Source: Leishmania donovani (taxonomy: Eukaryota; Euglenozoa; Kinetoplastea; Trypanosomatida; Trypanosomatidae). Taken from it: a DNA stretch of 64,000 bases. The DNA is taken from contig NC_018262.1 in NCBI RefSeq assembly GCF_000227135.1, positions 1,701,502 to 1,765,501 of the forward strand. Direction: 5' to 3'. This document shows positions 33,417 to 43,975 of the stretch, piece by piece. The notes beneath the pieces were generated by a model. The model did no database searches. It was given only the letters and a program-made list of their open reading frames with translations, and was not told the origin of the DNA. Numbering within the stretch: the first letter of the stretch is position 1; each line of letters begins with the position of its first letter. The position numbers and the translations under genes were made by a program.

Positions 33417-34180
33417 CCCCAGACGATGCCGGCCATCTCACCATGGTATCTCAGCCTCCAGAACACCCACTCTGTGTGGGGAAGCTTAGAACCTGCACAG
33501 CCTGCCCTCGGGTACGGCTGGCGGACTCTTGGCGTCGGCGGACAGGCTTGTGCTCGTTCTGTGCCGAAGAAACACGTGGCCACGAACACGATTGGGCCAG
33601 CCCACGGCGAGCCGAATGGGCGCTTCAACATACATGCGCATCCCCCTACAACTTTGCCATTGCTGCGTTGTGGTGATGTTGAGCGGGATTCCGGACCTAG
33701 CCGGCGCTGTATGCAGTTGCATTGCAGTTTTCTGGGCATCGCCAGACGGTGTTGGTCGGCCCGCTTCCTTGACAAATCCTCGATACAAGTTTTGTATTCC
33801 GCAAGAGAGGCATGTCACGTCAGCAAACCTGCTAGGTACTTTATTCGCATGGCTTTTCAGCACTCGGGTACAGCAAGAGAGAAGAAGCACCGCGCTGGGG
33901 TCTCCGTGCTCACAGAAGAGTACATGCGCGTAGGTTCGGGCCCTAACCCTCTTAACGACAAGGGCGCAGCAGCGGCGTTGCGTCTGTGCTGCCACGTCCC
34001 TGCTGGACGCATACACACCACCTCGGGCTGCACGCCTAACAGTCACCTCGCGGCACGGGAGGCTCTCCATCACACACCAGGCAGCGTCGCACGAAGCCCA
34101 CACGCCATCGGGGCGGGGGCCGGCTCGCGCCGCCCCGTGCCCGACACGAGATGACGACCCAGCCGGCCAGGGAGGGGACC
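33417..34180 (+). mobile_element. Degenerate SIDER-like element (start clear, end uncertain)
   Basis: After a C run, positions 33417-33450 read GCCGGCCATCTCACCATGG, close to the 5' signature of ingi/L1Tc-derived retroposons (GCCGG, ACCTCA, CGTGG). It follows the stop of the 32365 gene by about 75 bp, the usual 3' UTR setting of SIDERs. The GC-rich sequence that follows is not obviously alignable with the 632 element beyond scattered words, so this is a divergent copy or another subclass. The end coordinate is a guess based on normal SIDER length. Confidence 0.45.
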
Positions 34181-34379
34181 ACCTCACACGATTGACCCAA
34201 TGACGAACACCTGACGTGTGCAAGCCATAGCGACACCACCGCACGGCACAGCGCCGACGCCACCACGCAGACGTTACCACAGCATCGCGCGGCCATCTGG
34301 AAGACAATCTCCAGCCTCGGCAGTGCGGACTTCCGCCGTTACCGCACGACTATAGACCGAATGGACTTGCCCCCCCCCC

Positions 34380-34655
34380 CCCCAAAGTAGGCCAGCTTAG
34401 AGCCGTACCGCGCTCGCTGCATCATGGCTTTCCCGGAGCATCGCCCCACCCTCTGTGTTCGCGCCGCCCACAAGAACAAGTCCAAGATGGCAAGGCGTGC
34501 ATGCCCAGTCGCACAACCATCCCTCCTGGGCCCTCTTCACCTCATGATGGTAGTGGACCCCCCGAGTGTGGAGCGCAACCGGACGCCGGCACGGCCCCAC
34601 GCCATCTGTGCTCACCACACCACACTCCTCACATCCTCCGCGGGGAAGGATGTGA
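34380..34655 (+). repeat. Segment duplicated exactly at 34755-35030
   Basis: 276 bp identical at an offset of 375 to the segment that starts right after the next gap. The left copy ends at the gap edge, so this is most likely an unmerged contig overlap rather than a tandem repeat. The right contig begins inside a C homopolymer. Confidence 0.85.
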
Positions 34656-34754
34656 NNNNNNNNNNNNNNNNNNNNNNNNNNNNNNNNNNNNNNNNNNNNN
34701 NNNNNNNNNNNNNNNNNNNNNNNNNNNNNNNNNNNNNNNNNNNNNNNNNNNNNN
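34656..34754. other. Assembly gap (99 N)
   Basis: 99 N with the same default size as the gaps at 1461 and 35503, flanked by a 276-bp exact duplication. Confidence 0.95.
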
Positions 34755-35183
34755 CCCCAAAGTAGGCCAGCTTAGAGCCGTACCGCGCTCGCTGCATCAT
34801 GGCTTTCCCGGAGCATCGCCCCACCCTCTGTGTTCGCGCCGCCCACAAGAACAAGTCCAAGATGGCAAGGCGTGCATGCCCAGTCGCACAACCATCCCTC
34901 CTGGGCCCTCTTCACCTCATGATGGTAGTGGACCCCCCGAGTGTGGAGCGCAACCGGACGCCGGCACGGCCCCACGCCATCTGTGCTCACCACACCACAC
35001 TCCTCACATCCTCCGCGGGGAAGGATGTGATGCAGGCCACACTACGATTCGTCTCCTGCAAGGTGGCGCGCTGGACACTGGAGCACGCCAGACAGCTGGA
35101 TGAGCGTCCCCCAACACAAGGCGCACACGCGCCGGTGCGCGGCATCGCAACCAGCCAGAGCTCTCCGGCTCACGCCATGGCCT

Positions 35184-35502
35184 TGCACGCAGTGACCTGG
35201 TTACGCACGTCTCACACGCGCTGCACGGTCTCCCTCCCGTCGGGTGTCTGTGGCTGCCCCTCACACCCTCTGTGCCTCCTCAGGAGGACAAGCGATGGTC
35301 TCTTTGTGCGCAGGCACATGTCTATGCATGGACCCCTTCCGCTCCGCACGCCCAGTCCTGCGAAAGACGTGCGGGTTGAGAGGAAGGTGAAATGCCCCCT
35401 GCTGCCAGAGACTCATGGCAGCGTCCCACCTGCCGCGGCGCACATGCGGGCAGGCTGCCCAGGCACCCACCCCTCCGTGGCATCGGCGGGAATGGAAGAT
35501 GC
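35184..35502 (+). repeat. Segment duplicated exactly at 35602-35920
   Basis: 319 bp identical at an offset of 418 to the segment that starts at the first base after the gap. The left copy stops at the gap. Probable unmerged contig overlap. The part from 35217 onward is also shared with direct-repeat copy A. Confidence 0.85.
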
Positions 35503-35601
35503 NNNNNNNNNNNNNNNNNNNNNNNNNNNNNNNNNNNNNNNNNNNNNNNNNNNNNNNNNNNNNNNNNNNNNNNNNNNNNNNNNNNNNNNNNNNNNNNNNN
35601 N
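35503..35601. other. Assembly gap (99 N)
   Basis: 99 N, flanked by a 319-bp exact duplication. Confidence 0.95.
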
Positions 35602-35634
35602 TGCACGCAGTGACCTGGTTACGCACGTCTCACA

Positions 35635-36750
35635 CGCGCTGCACGGTCTCCCTCCCGTCGGGTGTCTGTGGCTGCCCCTCACACCCTCTGTGCCTCCTCA
35701 GGAGGACAAGCGATGGTCTCTTTGTGCGCAGGCACATGTCTATGCATGGACCCCTTCCGCTCCGCACGCCCAGTCCTGCGAAAGACGTGCGGGTTGAGAG
35801 GAAGGTGAAATGCCCCCTGCTGCCAGAGACTCATGGCAGCGTCCCACCTGCCGCGGCGCACATGCGGGCAGGCTGCCCAGGCACCCACCCCTCCGTGGCA
35901 TCGGCGGGAATGGAAGATGCAGCCAGCCAGCCCCTCCCTCCTCTCCCCGCCCTCAGGCAACAACGCCGCTCTGAGGCAGACCCCAGGATGCCGAAAGGCG
36001 AGCACTGTGCGCACCCGCTGCGAACCGTTGCTGACATGATGTATGACATGGCCGCAAAGGTGCCCAGAGGTGAGAAGCGCAAGAATAACAGCCGCAAAGG
36101 GCGCGAAGGGGTCCCATGCCAATGCGCCCCACAGTGCGTGTGTGCGAACTATGCTGCATCTCCTACGGCCGACCGAGTGGGCTGATGAGGCGCAGATCTC
36201 GGATGCGTGAGAGGAGCGCCTTGAACTGCACCATCCAGTCCTCCGGACCACAGTGCGGAATGCCGCGGCTTGAAGCGGCTGAGGGTGACGCACGGCATAC
36301 AAGGAGGGTACAGGATGTCAGAGGGCTTCTGAGCTGCGGTTGGCCAACTTACTTCGTGGGCTCATCCTACATGCACCTGACCCCACCTCCTCTTGCTCAC
36401 ACGACGGACGCCATCGCCTCCGCCTTCGAGCCAGGCCCTGGACGCGGCCCTCCTGCATCAAGGCGTGCGACTCACCCGAGCCCGTGTGGCGCCAGCCGAG
36501 CAGCGCGTATGCGAAGGAGGGACACGAGGAGGCCGTTAGACGCATGGCCTGACTCGAGGGCAGCAGTCCCCTCCCCCCCTCCCCCTCCGAGGGGGGGGNN
36601 NNNNNNNNNNNNNNNNCGTAGTGCTAGAGAGGCTCGGTGAGCTGTGATTGTGTGTGTGTTCGTGTGTATTATTGCGGACCTGTTCGTGCCAGAATGGCCT
36701 GCTGAGAAGAAATGAATTCTTGCTTGTGGTGTGTCTGTATAGGCGTTTTC
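35635..36750 (+). repeat. Direct repeat copy B (~1.1 kb)
   Basis: Partner of 9838-10929, same orientation, about 25.8 kb away. Similarity starts at CGCGCTGCACGG and stops at GGCGTTTTC, with unrelated DNA on both outer sides. This copy supplies the sequence missing from the gap in copy A, apart from 18 N. No intact frame is seen; minus-strand frames are longer than plus-strand ones but match no family that I can name. Confidence 0.8.
36599..36616. other. Assembly gap (18 N) next to a G run
   Basis: 18 N immediately after a G8 run, inside direct repeat copy B. Polymerase or sequencing stop at the homopolymer is the simplest cause. Confidence 0.95.
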
Positions 36751-39349
36751 GCCATGGCGCAGGTGCGTATATCTTTAGTTGCCCGTTTCGGTTGGGGGTA
36801 TTCGGTGGAGTAGCAGTGAGACATAGGTACAAAGAAATGAGCATAGTGATCCACGATAACGTTGTATTTTCTCCACGCATGGTGAAGCGACAGATCTGTA
36901 TATCCGTTGCGGTGCGGTTCTGCTGCCTTGCTCGATTTGTGGTTGAGGTCGTAGAAGGCGAGGGACGAAAAACGAAGGACGGTCGTATGCAAAGAAACGA
37001 GTTCGTCTACTTGTTCTCGGCGTGTGTGTTGTTCCGGTTTGTTGGTGTGCAGCTTTTCTGAGAAAAGTGGGCGTGCGACTCGGCACATCTGCGTCTTGGT
37101 AAAGCGCCCTGAATGTGCGACGCGGCCCACGGCTGGTTCAAACCTTTCGTTTGACTTTTACTGTGTGTGTGGGGGGGGGGGCTCTGTGTTTTGGTATCGC
37201 CACGTGGCGTGTCCCCCGGTGCTCGTCGCTGTCGACTGTGTCGTCAAGAAACAGCTACACGGAGAACAGAGCTGAAGCCGTAAGGTGGTGACAGACGGAT
37301 GCTTTCGTGTGTGTGTGTGTGTGTGGCTATCTTGATCCAGTTCGCAATCGTTTTCTTTGCGGGCATATGTGCCGCTCGTAAAAGGATTTAATCCGAATAT
37401 CTGCCGGGTATCGGCACTCATGCTCGTTGCTGCAGGTGGTGGTTGTCTGCCTCGACTTCTTCTTCCCCTCGTCTTTCCGTATACTTTCTCATGCCGCTCA
37501 TTTTTGTGTACTTGTTTTTCCAGTTTTGTTTCTGCGTTTGTGTGTGCCATGCGCACAAACGCTAGTCCCCCCCCCCTCGTTCGTTCCCTCCTCGTTTCTT
37601 CCTATCATAGCCTATAGGAGTATCATAATGTAGGTACGGTGCTACAAATTAGACGGCATGAGCCGCCTTTCTTTATCTCTGTTTTCTTTTTGGCTTCTTG
37701 CTTTCTCTTCGGGTTTCGGATCAGCTTCACAAGTCGTGAGGGCATCAGAGAAGCAACACAAAGATGTCTGTGTGTGTGTGTGCTTGCACGTGTCTCGATA
37801 CCGAGAATGCGCGTGACTTGTTCAACGGCGACAAACTATTCTCGTTTGTCTTTATCCAGCGGTCTCTTTCATGTTGTTTTTCCGTTCACTGTTTCGGAGA
37901 GGCACTCACCCCCTCCCCTACGACGAAGATGAAGTCTGCACAAACGCGCACGAAAGCAAACCTGTGGCACTCTCTCAGCGCTCCTCCACCACGGACACCC
38001 CCTACCTGTTGTCATTCCGCCGCTGTGTGGGTGCAGCCAACGGGCTATTGTATCTGTGCTTCTTTATGTTGTTGGCTTGCTTTGCTTTCTGTACTTCTTT
38101 TTTTTTCGTCGTTTTTTTTTATGATTGTGCGCAAGAAGGCGCTTGCACTTCTCGTGTCTTTTCGTTGATGTCATGTCGTCTTGGTTTGCCTTTGCTTTTT
38201 GTTTGTGGTTTGTGTGGGCACAAGTTCTTTTTCCCTCTCCTGCCTATTTTTTGTTTTCTTCGGCGCGCTTGCATGCTCTAGTACGCAGGTGCGTATGTTC
38301 GAATTTTTTATGTCGTGGCCTCGTATTCCTCGTCTGTGCCCGCATTCCTTCCCTCGTTTTCCCCCCTTCTCCCCCGGTATGTCTTTCGTGCTGCAGTTAC
38401 GACACACATTCTCGCCTGTATCTCCGCTTCGCCTCTTTCGAGGTCTCCTTCTCTACATTCGCACGTTGATGCCCTTCCTTCGCAAGTGGTCGTCTCGTTC
38501 AAGTGTGGGTGTGCGCGCGAACGTCGATTTCTCGTTTTGGTAGGACCTCCATTTTTCTTCACGTTTGTTCGCGTAGTGTCGTCGATCCTCTCAATTCAAG
38601 GCGCTTGCTTCTTTTCCGTTTCCCTTTTTTTTGCTGTTAGACTAGTGGAGGCTCTGCACTGTGCGCACGACTGCTCCAGTGCTTTTTTTTTTCGTGGCCG
38701 TTTGCCCTTTCTTTTTTTTTTTCATTTAAGCGTTCGTGACGGGGTTGCTGTTTCTGTGCTTCTGCTCCGCGACGTGCGTCGAGTGGGAGAGAGTAACGAG
38801 TATAGGTGAAGAGTTGGTGCATCGGTGGGCGTATTCTCGCCATCTTTTTTTTCGACTTAGCTTTTTTTTTGTTTTCGCTTTCTGCCTTACAAGCCGCATG
38901 ATCACAAGAACCTCCGCTCTGCTCCTGGACACCTTGCCCTCTTCCTCAGGGCTCATTTCTCTCATATCTATGCGCACGTGCGTCTGTGCATGTCTCGCGA
39001 ACGACCCGAGTAGTGGCCTTGTGTGTCTCTCTCTTTGCTTATTTTTCCTTCATACGTATTCGATGCTCATGAGCCGTTCCTCTAATGTACGGCACGGCAT
39101 GCGCCATGAGTAGCACTCTTAAAGCCGCAAACACTAACGTCGGCGTGTGCCTCCGCCTCCCTTGTTTGCTTTGCTCCCCGTGTCCGCGTGTGTGTGTTTG
39201 TGATTGTGCAGTGAGTGCAGCTGTGGAGACACTGCCGCATTAGTCTTCGTGTGGTATCTCTCTGATGCGTTGAGACGCCGTACCATCACTCACCGACGCC
39301 GCCGCAAGTTGCGCCCCTAATCTTTCAACTGCCCATTTCAATGAAGTTT
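36751..39349. other. Pyrimidine-rich spacer
   Basis: 2.6 kb with many T runs, (TG)n at about 37308-37325 and short biased frames. I see no gene, no RNA signature and no further repeat matching elsewhere in the window. Confidence 0.55.
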
Positions 39350-40800
39350 CGGCTGCTCTTTTCCCTTACTGCCTCTCACTCATCTGACAATGCGCCTACC
39401 GTGCAGAAGTTTCTTCAACTACAGCGCCGCTCAAATGGATGCAGGGTACGCGTGCTATTCGCCTTCACCAATAAAGGCTTCGGCTGCCCTTCTGGGAAAC
39501 TACATCTTTCCCCTCCATCGCGAGGTCACCAAAGGTGCCTGCGCAACGTTTCACCACCACTGTGCGTTGTTCCTCCGTCCCAAAGATCTGCCAGACGCTG
39601 CCTCGCAGTACCATTGCGCGGAGTGAAAAAAAAAAGCAGCATGCCTCGAGCACGTGCTTCCCCATCCTTGCTGCGGCTGGTCTACGTGGACGGTGTTTCT
39701 ATGTTGGTCTGTTGTTCTTAGCTAGCTTTGTCTGCCGAGTGCTGGCGAAAGGTGCGCAGCCAGCACGGCGCCTTCAGAAGAGCTACCTTTATCAAAGAAG
39801 TGACGCCGCCGCTTCCACAGCGTCGAAGCCCACGAGCACAACATCCACGCTGCTGAGTGGAGTGAACTTGATATCAACCGCGCGCACATTGGGTACGGTG
39901 CCAGCGATCCCTGCAAGCACGCAAAGTTTGGCGCCGCCAACGACGAGGCTGTTCGTTTCTATCAACGTGGTAATGCCTGTGCCCATCACAGCCGTCGTGT
40001 ACACTGCTCTGCTGTTAGTCGGAAAGCACACTGACGTCGTCGTGGTGTGTGCGTGTGTGCGCGCGCGGTTCTGACTCTTTTCACTGTGTGTGCTGTGGCT
40101 TAGCCTATTGATCTCTCGTGCCCTGGATGCTCCTGCTGACGAGGGGGGACGGTACTGAGCGAGTAGACTTCGAAACGTGAGCAGCAGTGCCCGCTGAGCA
40201 AAGCACATAAGCTTGTCTTTCGCCATCAAACCAGCGGTGAGGATGGCGAAGGTGCCGCTATTCTGCGTGCATGAGGGGACACCCAGAAGAAGACTGTATC
40301 GCCGACCACTAGCAGCGGGCTTCAGGCACGGTGTGACGTCTTCCTCGGCGTGCACGCCGCGACCTGGTGCGCAGCGTCGCTCTAGGGTAACATGGGCGTT
40401 GCCTCTCTGAGCCTAGCTGCAGCAATGACGGAGGTGCCGACAGCGGCGGCAGGCGTCATCGCGACACCATCGCGCACCCCCCCCCGCGCGCAGTGACGAG
40501 CCAGAATAGCCGCCTTGCAGTTGCATTGGGTAGTGACATCATGCAGGGGAGTGTTACAGGCAGCTGGAAAGGGTAGGTGTCGCGCACCACGGCCGACCTG
40601 AGCTGCTCGCTCTGGTTCTCCAACGCAACGGTCAGCGAGGCTTCTCTTCGGGGGAGGGGAGAGTTTTGGGGTGTGGAGGGAGTCGTAGAGAGCACGTCGA
40701 GCTAGAGTCGGGGTGTTGCTGTCTTTGGCCGCCGCGGTACCAAAGGGTGTGTTTAGTCTTTCAAGTGCCCTCCTCACTGACGGGTATAGTCGTACCGCGG
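39350..40800 (-). pseudogene. Possible degenerate coding sequence on the minus strand
   Basis: A GC-enriched island in an otherwise pyrimidine-rich spacer. On the minus strand several adjacent frame fragments read like ordinary protein: one at about 40456-40695 (LPNATARRLFWLVTARG), one near 40200-40260 (SGTFAILTAGLMAKDKLMC), one at 39792-39985 (TGITTLIETNSLVVGGAK through FDAVEAAASLL) and one at 39465-39620 (GSVWQIFGTEEQRTVVVKR). Stops and frame changes separate them. No family was recognised. They may be remnants of one gene or of a retroelement (DIRE type) inserted against the transcription direction, or chance. Function is very unlikely. Confidence 0.3.
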
Positions 40801-41888
40801 CTGCCTGAAAGCATGGCGCTGAACCTGTTTGAATCTTCTCTATATGCGTGCGTGCGTGCGACGCCAGCCATGCGACTACCTTTCTCGCTATCTGGCCCTC
40901 ACTTGATTGTTTCTGTTTGGCATCGCTGTCTCTTGCGTACTGGCGCGTAGTGGGGGGGGGGTGTTTCCAGTTCGATTCCTGCCGTTTTCGACTCAGGGAC
41001 CCTCTGCCGCTGCGCCAAGTACTCCTTTACTGCCTTTTTTTTCTCTTCTGCATCACCGCTTGCTGCTTTGTGGTCGCATGCATGTCTCATCGCTTGTGCG
41101 GCGAAGTGCTGCTCTCCTGTCCGCTTTCCTTTCAAGCGTTTTCTCTCTTGATTGGTTGTGCTCGGTTGCCGATTTACTTGTGGATATTCCTGAGTCTTTT
41201 CAGCCATGGCCAGCCTGACGTGTGTCTCTTAAGCGCGTTCTTTGTGGGATACCGATAAGGACCGCACAGCTAAGCGGCAAGACTGCAACTTAATACCAAC
41301 GAATAAATCATCGCTCGTTTATGTTTTCTATACTCGCATTGCTCTCCTGTCTGTGCCGCGTGCGCGATACCGTCCAAACGTAGGCGTTTTCCTTCTTGTA
41401 TTGCTTTCCTTTTCTTTCTCTCGCACACTAACCGCACGATTTCGCTTTTCTCCCCCCCCCCGTGCTGTGCTGCCTCCATCTTCACTAGCACTCGCGCGAA
41501 GACCAAGAAAAAAAGACCAGCGGCAGGGTGCACCAGCACAGAGGCCTTCGGATCACTTCGAGGAGCACAAGAATGGATTCTCAAACACGCACACAAAAAG
41601 GAAGGTGTGCTTCGCGGTTGGCTGACGCGTTCATCGTCTTCCCTTCTTGCGCCTACATATCGGTGTACCTCGCTGCTGCGCGTGCAGGCGCTACATTTTT
41701 TTACTAACTTGTTCCTCAGCGCCAAGCCGAGTTGCTCCTCTGTCGTTGTGCTGTATCTCTGCTTCGCTGCCATGCTCCTCCTGCAGCCACTCTTGATCAT
41801 ATACCTGCTGCTCTCTTACGATGCGCGTCGTCACAGAGTTGATTGCCCCCCTCCTCCTTCCTGCGAAGACTAGATTACACTCAGACAC
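40801..41888. other. Spacer before the 41889 gene
   Basis: 1.1 kb, pyrimidine-rich. Contains a 33-codon open frame from ATG 41771 (MLLLQPLLIIYLLLSYDARR) that would be upstream of the main ATG if splicing used the AG at 41718-41719. The tract at 41845-41862 with AG at 41867-41868 would exclude it and leave a 20-nt 5' UTR, which seems likelier. Confidence 0.5.
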
Positions 41889-42638
41889 ATGAAGCGCTTC
41901 TCCTCCGTGCTGCCTGCGGCCGTCCTAGGCTACGGTAGCGCCACGGCAGTGCGGGCCCACCGAAGATATGCCGCAGCTGTCGCAGACGCAGATGAGCGGG
42001 TGAACGCTCAACAGCAGCAGGATGAAAAGCCCGAGGCGCATCGACAGCAGCAGCAGCGCACAGCTGCGGAAGAAAACGCTCTTGGCTCCACTGCTGACGA
42101 AGAGCCGCCGCGGCGGCGCAACATTGTGGTTCTCAGCAACACTACCAAGGCCGTTTACGTGCATCCGACGAACCATATCGCCTCCTGGTATTGGTTCATC
42201 ACTGACTTTCACAAGTGGTTCGTCGGCATAGTTTTTCTTTTCGTCGGCACGCAGGTTATCGCGCGCTATCGCGTGTCGAAGCTTCAGACGGCGACGCAGG
42301 CGCAACTCGGAGAGAACTTGCTGGACCAGCGCACTCGTGACCTGCTGAGCGACATCGAGGTGTTGCGCAAAAAGGACCCGATCCGACTCGAGCATGAGGC
42401 GAACATATACCATGAGCAATTCTGGAAGCGGCGCGCGCTGGCGGTGGCCTCGTCGCGAAATGAGGTGCGTTCGCTGGAGATCCAGCGCGGCAAGATGCAA
42501 GGAGAAGCCCGAGGAACCGATATGACGGAGTGGTTAGGGGCAAAGGCCAAGGACGACGAGGAGCGCGAGGTAGCACGCCGCACGCAGGACTACATCCAAG
42601 GATTTCATCAGCACTTAAAGTCGAAGCGCCTCATCTAA
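41889..42638 (+). CDS. Probable mitochondrial single-TM protein, 249 aa
   Basis: Family not recognised. The N-terminus (MKRFSSVLPAAVLGYGSATA then RAHRRY) is basic, hydroxylated and free of acidic residues for 30 residues, as in a mitochondrial presequence. A Gln/Glu-rich linker (35-75) follows. One TM segment lies at about 108-127 (HKWFVGIVFLFVGTQVIA), preceded by an aromatic-rich stretch (SWYWFITDF). The C-terminal half is a charged helix (about 130-245) with many Arg and Glu. This plan is common among small trypanosomatid inner-membrane complex subunits, but I cannot assign it. The first ATG after the likely splice site is used. Confidence 0.8.
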   Translation: MKRFSSVLPAAVLGYGSATAVRAHRRYAAAVADADERVNAQQQQDEKPEAHRQQQQRTAAEENALGSTADEEPPRRRNIVVLSNTTKAVYVHPTNHIASWYWFITDFHKWFVGIVFLFVGTQVIARYRVSKLQTATQAQLGENLLDQRTRDLLSDIEVLRKKDPIRLEHEANIYHEQFWKRRALAVASSRNEVRSLEIQRGKMQGEARGTDMTEWLGAKAKDDEEREVARRTQDYIQGFHQHLKSKRLI

Positions 42639-43549
42639 TTGGGCTTACATGTTGTTTTTTTTTTCCGTGGTGGTGGCGTTTCGAAAGTGTTTACGCGGAC
42701 CCCACCAACGCACTTTGACTTGTCGACGAGCATGCACGTGGGCGTGGGCTTATCGGTTTTTGCATGCACAAGTCAGCATTTCCGACCTCTCTTGGCACCT
42801 GCGCGGTCGATGCTGGCGAGGAGTACAGCTTGCCGCTGGACGGTCTGCACGTTTATGTCGTGGTGCACTCCAGTGCTTGTCTTTTCGCTTTTTTTTATTG
42901 CAGTTGACATCACAGGCTTTCTGCAACGTCACACACGGTAATGTTCGGCGACGGGCACGGAAGAGGAATGCCGCGACACCGACGGTTTGCCCTCAAGAGA
43001 GGCACACAGCGGTGCAGACGAGGCGCGAAGCAAAGTGAAGCGGCAAAAGAGGCGAAAGAAACAAAGTGCGCCAAGCCCCAAATGTGGACAGTGACGGAGC
43101 CCTCCCTTTCGCACCGAAAAGTGCTGGCACTGCCGCTTCACTGCACCAGACGTCCCCGCTGCTGCAAGAGGTAGCTGCTGTAGAGCCCGACGACTGGGCG
43201 AAGAGCGGATCGGTGGAGAGGACAAAAAAGAATGCCAACTTCGTCCCCTTCATGTCGCGCACACGTCGAGGGGCACGAGGCCGTGATGACAGGTGGCAGC
43301 GATTCCTGTTGTGCCCGCCCAGCATTCTTCCATCTCACCCGCTCTGTGCGTGATGCTCTTTTTTGTTTCTCGAATTTGTACCTATTCCACCGCTCTCGCT
43401 TCCCTCCCGTCTCGATTCATCTATGGCTCATGCCATTCGCTGCCACTCTCCTGTGCTGACGCATGTTGCTTGCTGCGTGGCGCGTGGTGATCGTCACCGC
43501 CGCCACCCAAGGGATGTATCGTCTCACTCCTTGCCAGTAGGCGATCAAC
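42639..43549. other. Spacer between two membrane-protein genes
   Basis: 0.9 kb. The first half is T-rich; 42930-43340 is GC-rich without a credible frame. A tiny upstream frame starts at ATG 43514 (8 codons) just before the AG at about 43535 that may be the acceptor for the next gene. Confidence 0.5.
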
Positions 43550-43975
43550 ATGTGGGATAGCCTCGCCTTCTCCGGCTCTCTCATTGTCACCGCGCTGGTA
43601 GTGGTGAGTTGCGGGATGCTCTACCTGTTCTTGGGACTGGCCCAGCTCACGTCGACGCTAGGTGAGTTGTTCAAACCTAGCCTCGATCAACCGCCGAACG
43701 GGCTACAGCAGCTCATCGAAGCCGTGAGCCACATGCTTCTCAGCGGAGAGGTGCTGATGCACTTGAACCAGTCCGCGTTCGCCGCTGCCGCCGTCCTATT
43801 TTCGTTGGTGGTCCTGCTGATCTTTGTTGAGGAGGCGCTGCTCCGGGTGAAGGAGAAGGTGCGTCAGTGGGGCCGGCTGCCGAGTCCGCAGGTGCTGCAT
43901 TACTACAACCAGAATAGCTACGACACGGCACTAGCGCAGGCTGGACGCGGACTCTCTCTCAAGAAAGCCATGTAG
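43550..43975 (+). CDS. Small two-TM hypothetical protein, 141 aa
   Basis: Family not recognised. Two strong hydrophobic segments lie at about 9-31 (GSLIVTALVVVSCGMLYLFL) and 75-95 (AFAAAAVLFSLVVLLIFV), with an amphipathic stretch between them. The C-terminal tail (96-141) is basic (RVKEKVRQWGR) and Tyr/Asn-containing. It has coding-like third positions and a compact, complete frame. The start codon ATG 43550 follows a plausible splice acceptor by about 14 nt. A possible subunit of a membrane complex, but there is no positive evidence for which one. Confidence 0.75.
   Translation: MWDSLAFSGSLIVTALVVVSCGMLYLFLGLAQLTSTLGELFKPSLDQPPNGLQQLIEAVSHMLLSGEVLMHLNQSAFAAAAVLFSLVVLLIFVEEALLRVKEKVRQWGRLPSPQVLHYYNQNSYDTALAQAGRGLSLKKAM

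Larger units (their letters stand above)
33343..36750. other. Repeat-rich 3' flank of the 32365 gene
   Basis: 3.4 kb of GC-rich DNA without intact genes. It includes a SIDER-like start (33417), a C15 homopolymer region before 34384, two 99-N gaps with flanking duplications, direct-repeat copy B and an 18-N gap beside a G run. Long open frames here cross the gaps and are not evidence of genes. The density of repeats probably explains the poor assembly. Confidence 0.65.

Noticed and set aside
34501..36185. Plus-strand frames of 200-332 codons in the repeat block
   Set aside because: They run through N gaps and artefactual duplications, and their sequence is shared with a non-coding repeat at 9838.
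40967..40982. AGTTCGATTCCTGCCG resembling a tRNA T-arm
   Set aside because: No matching acceptor stem, D-arm or B-box/A-box spacing was found around it.
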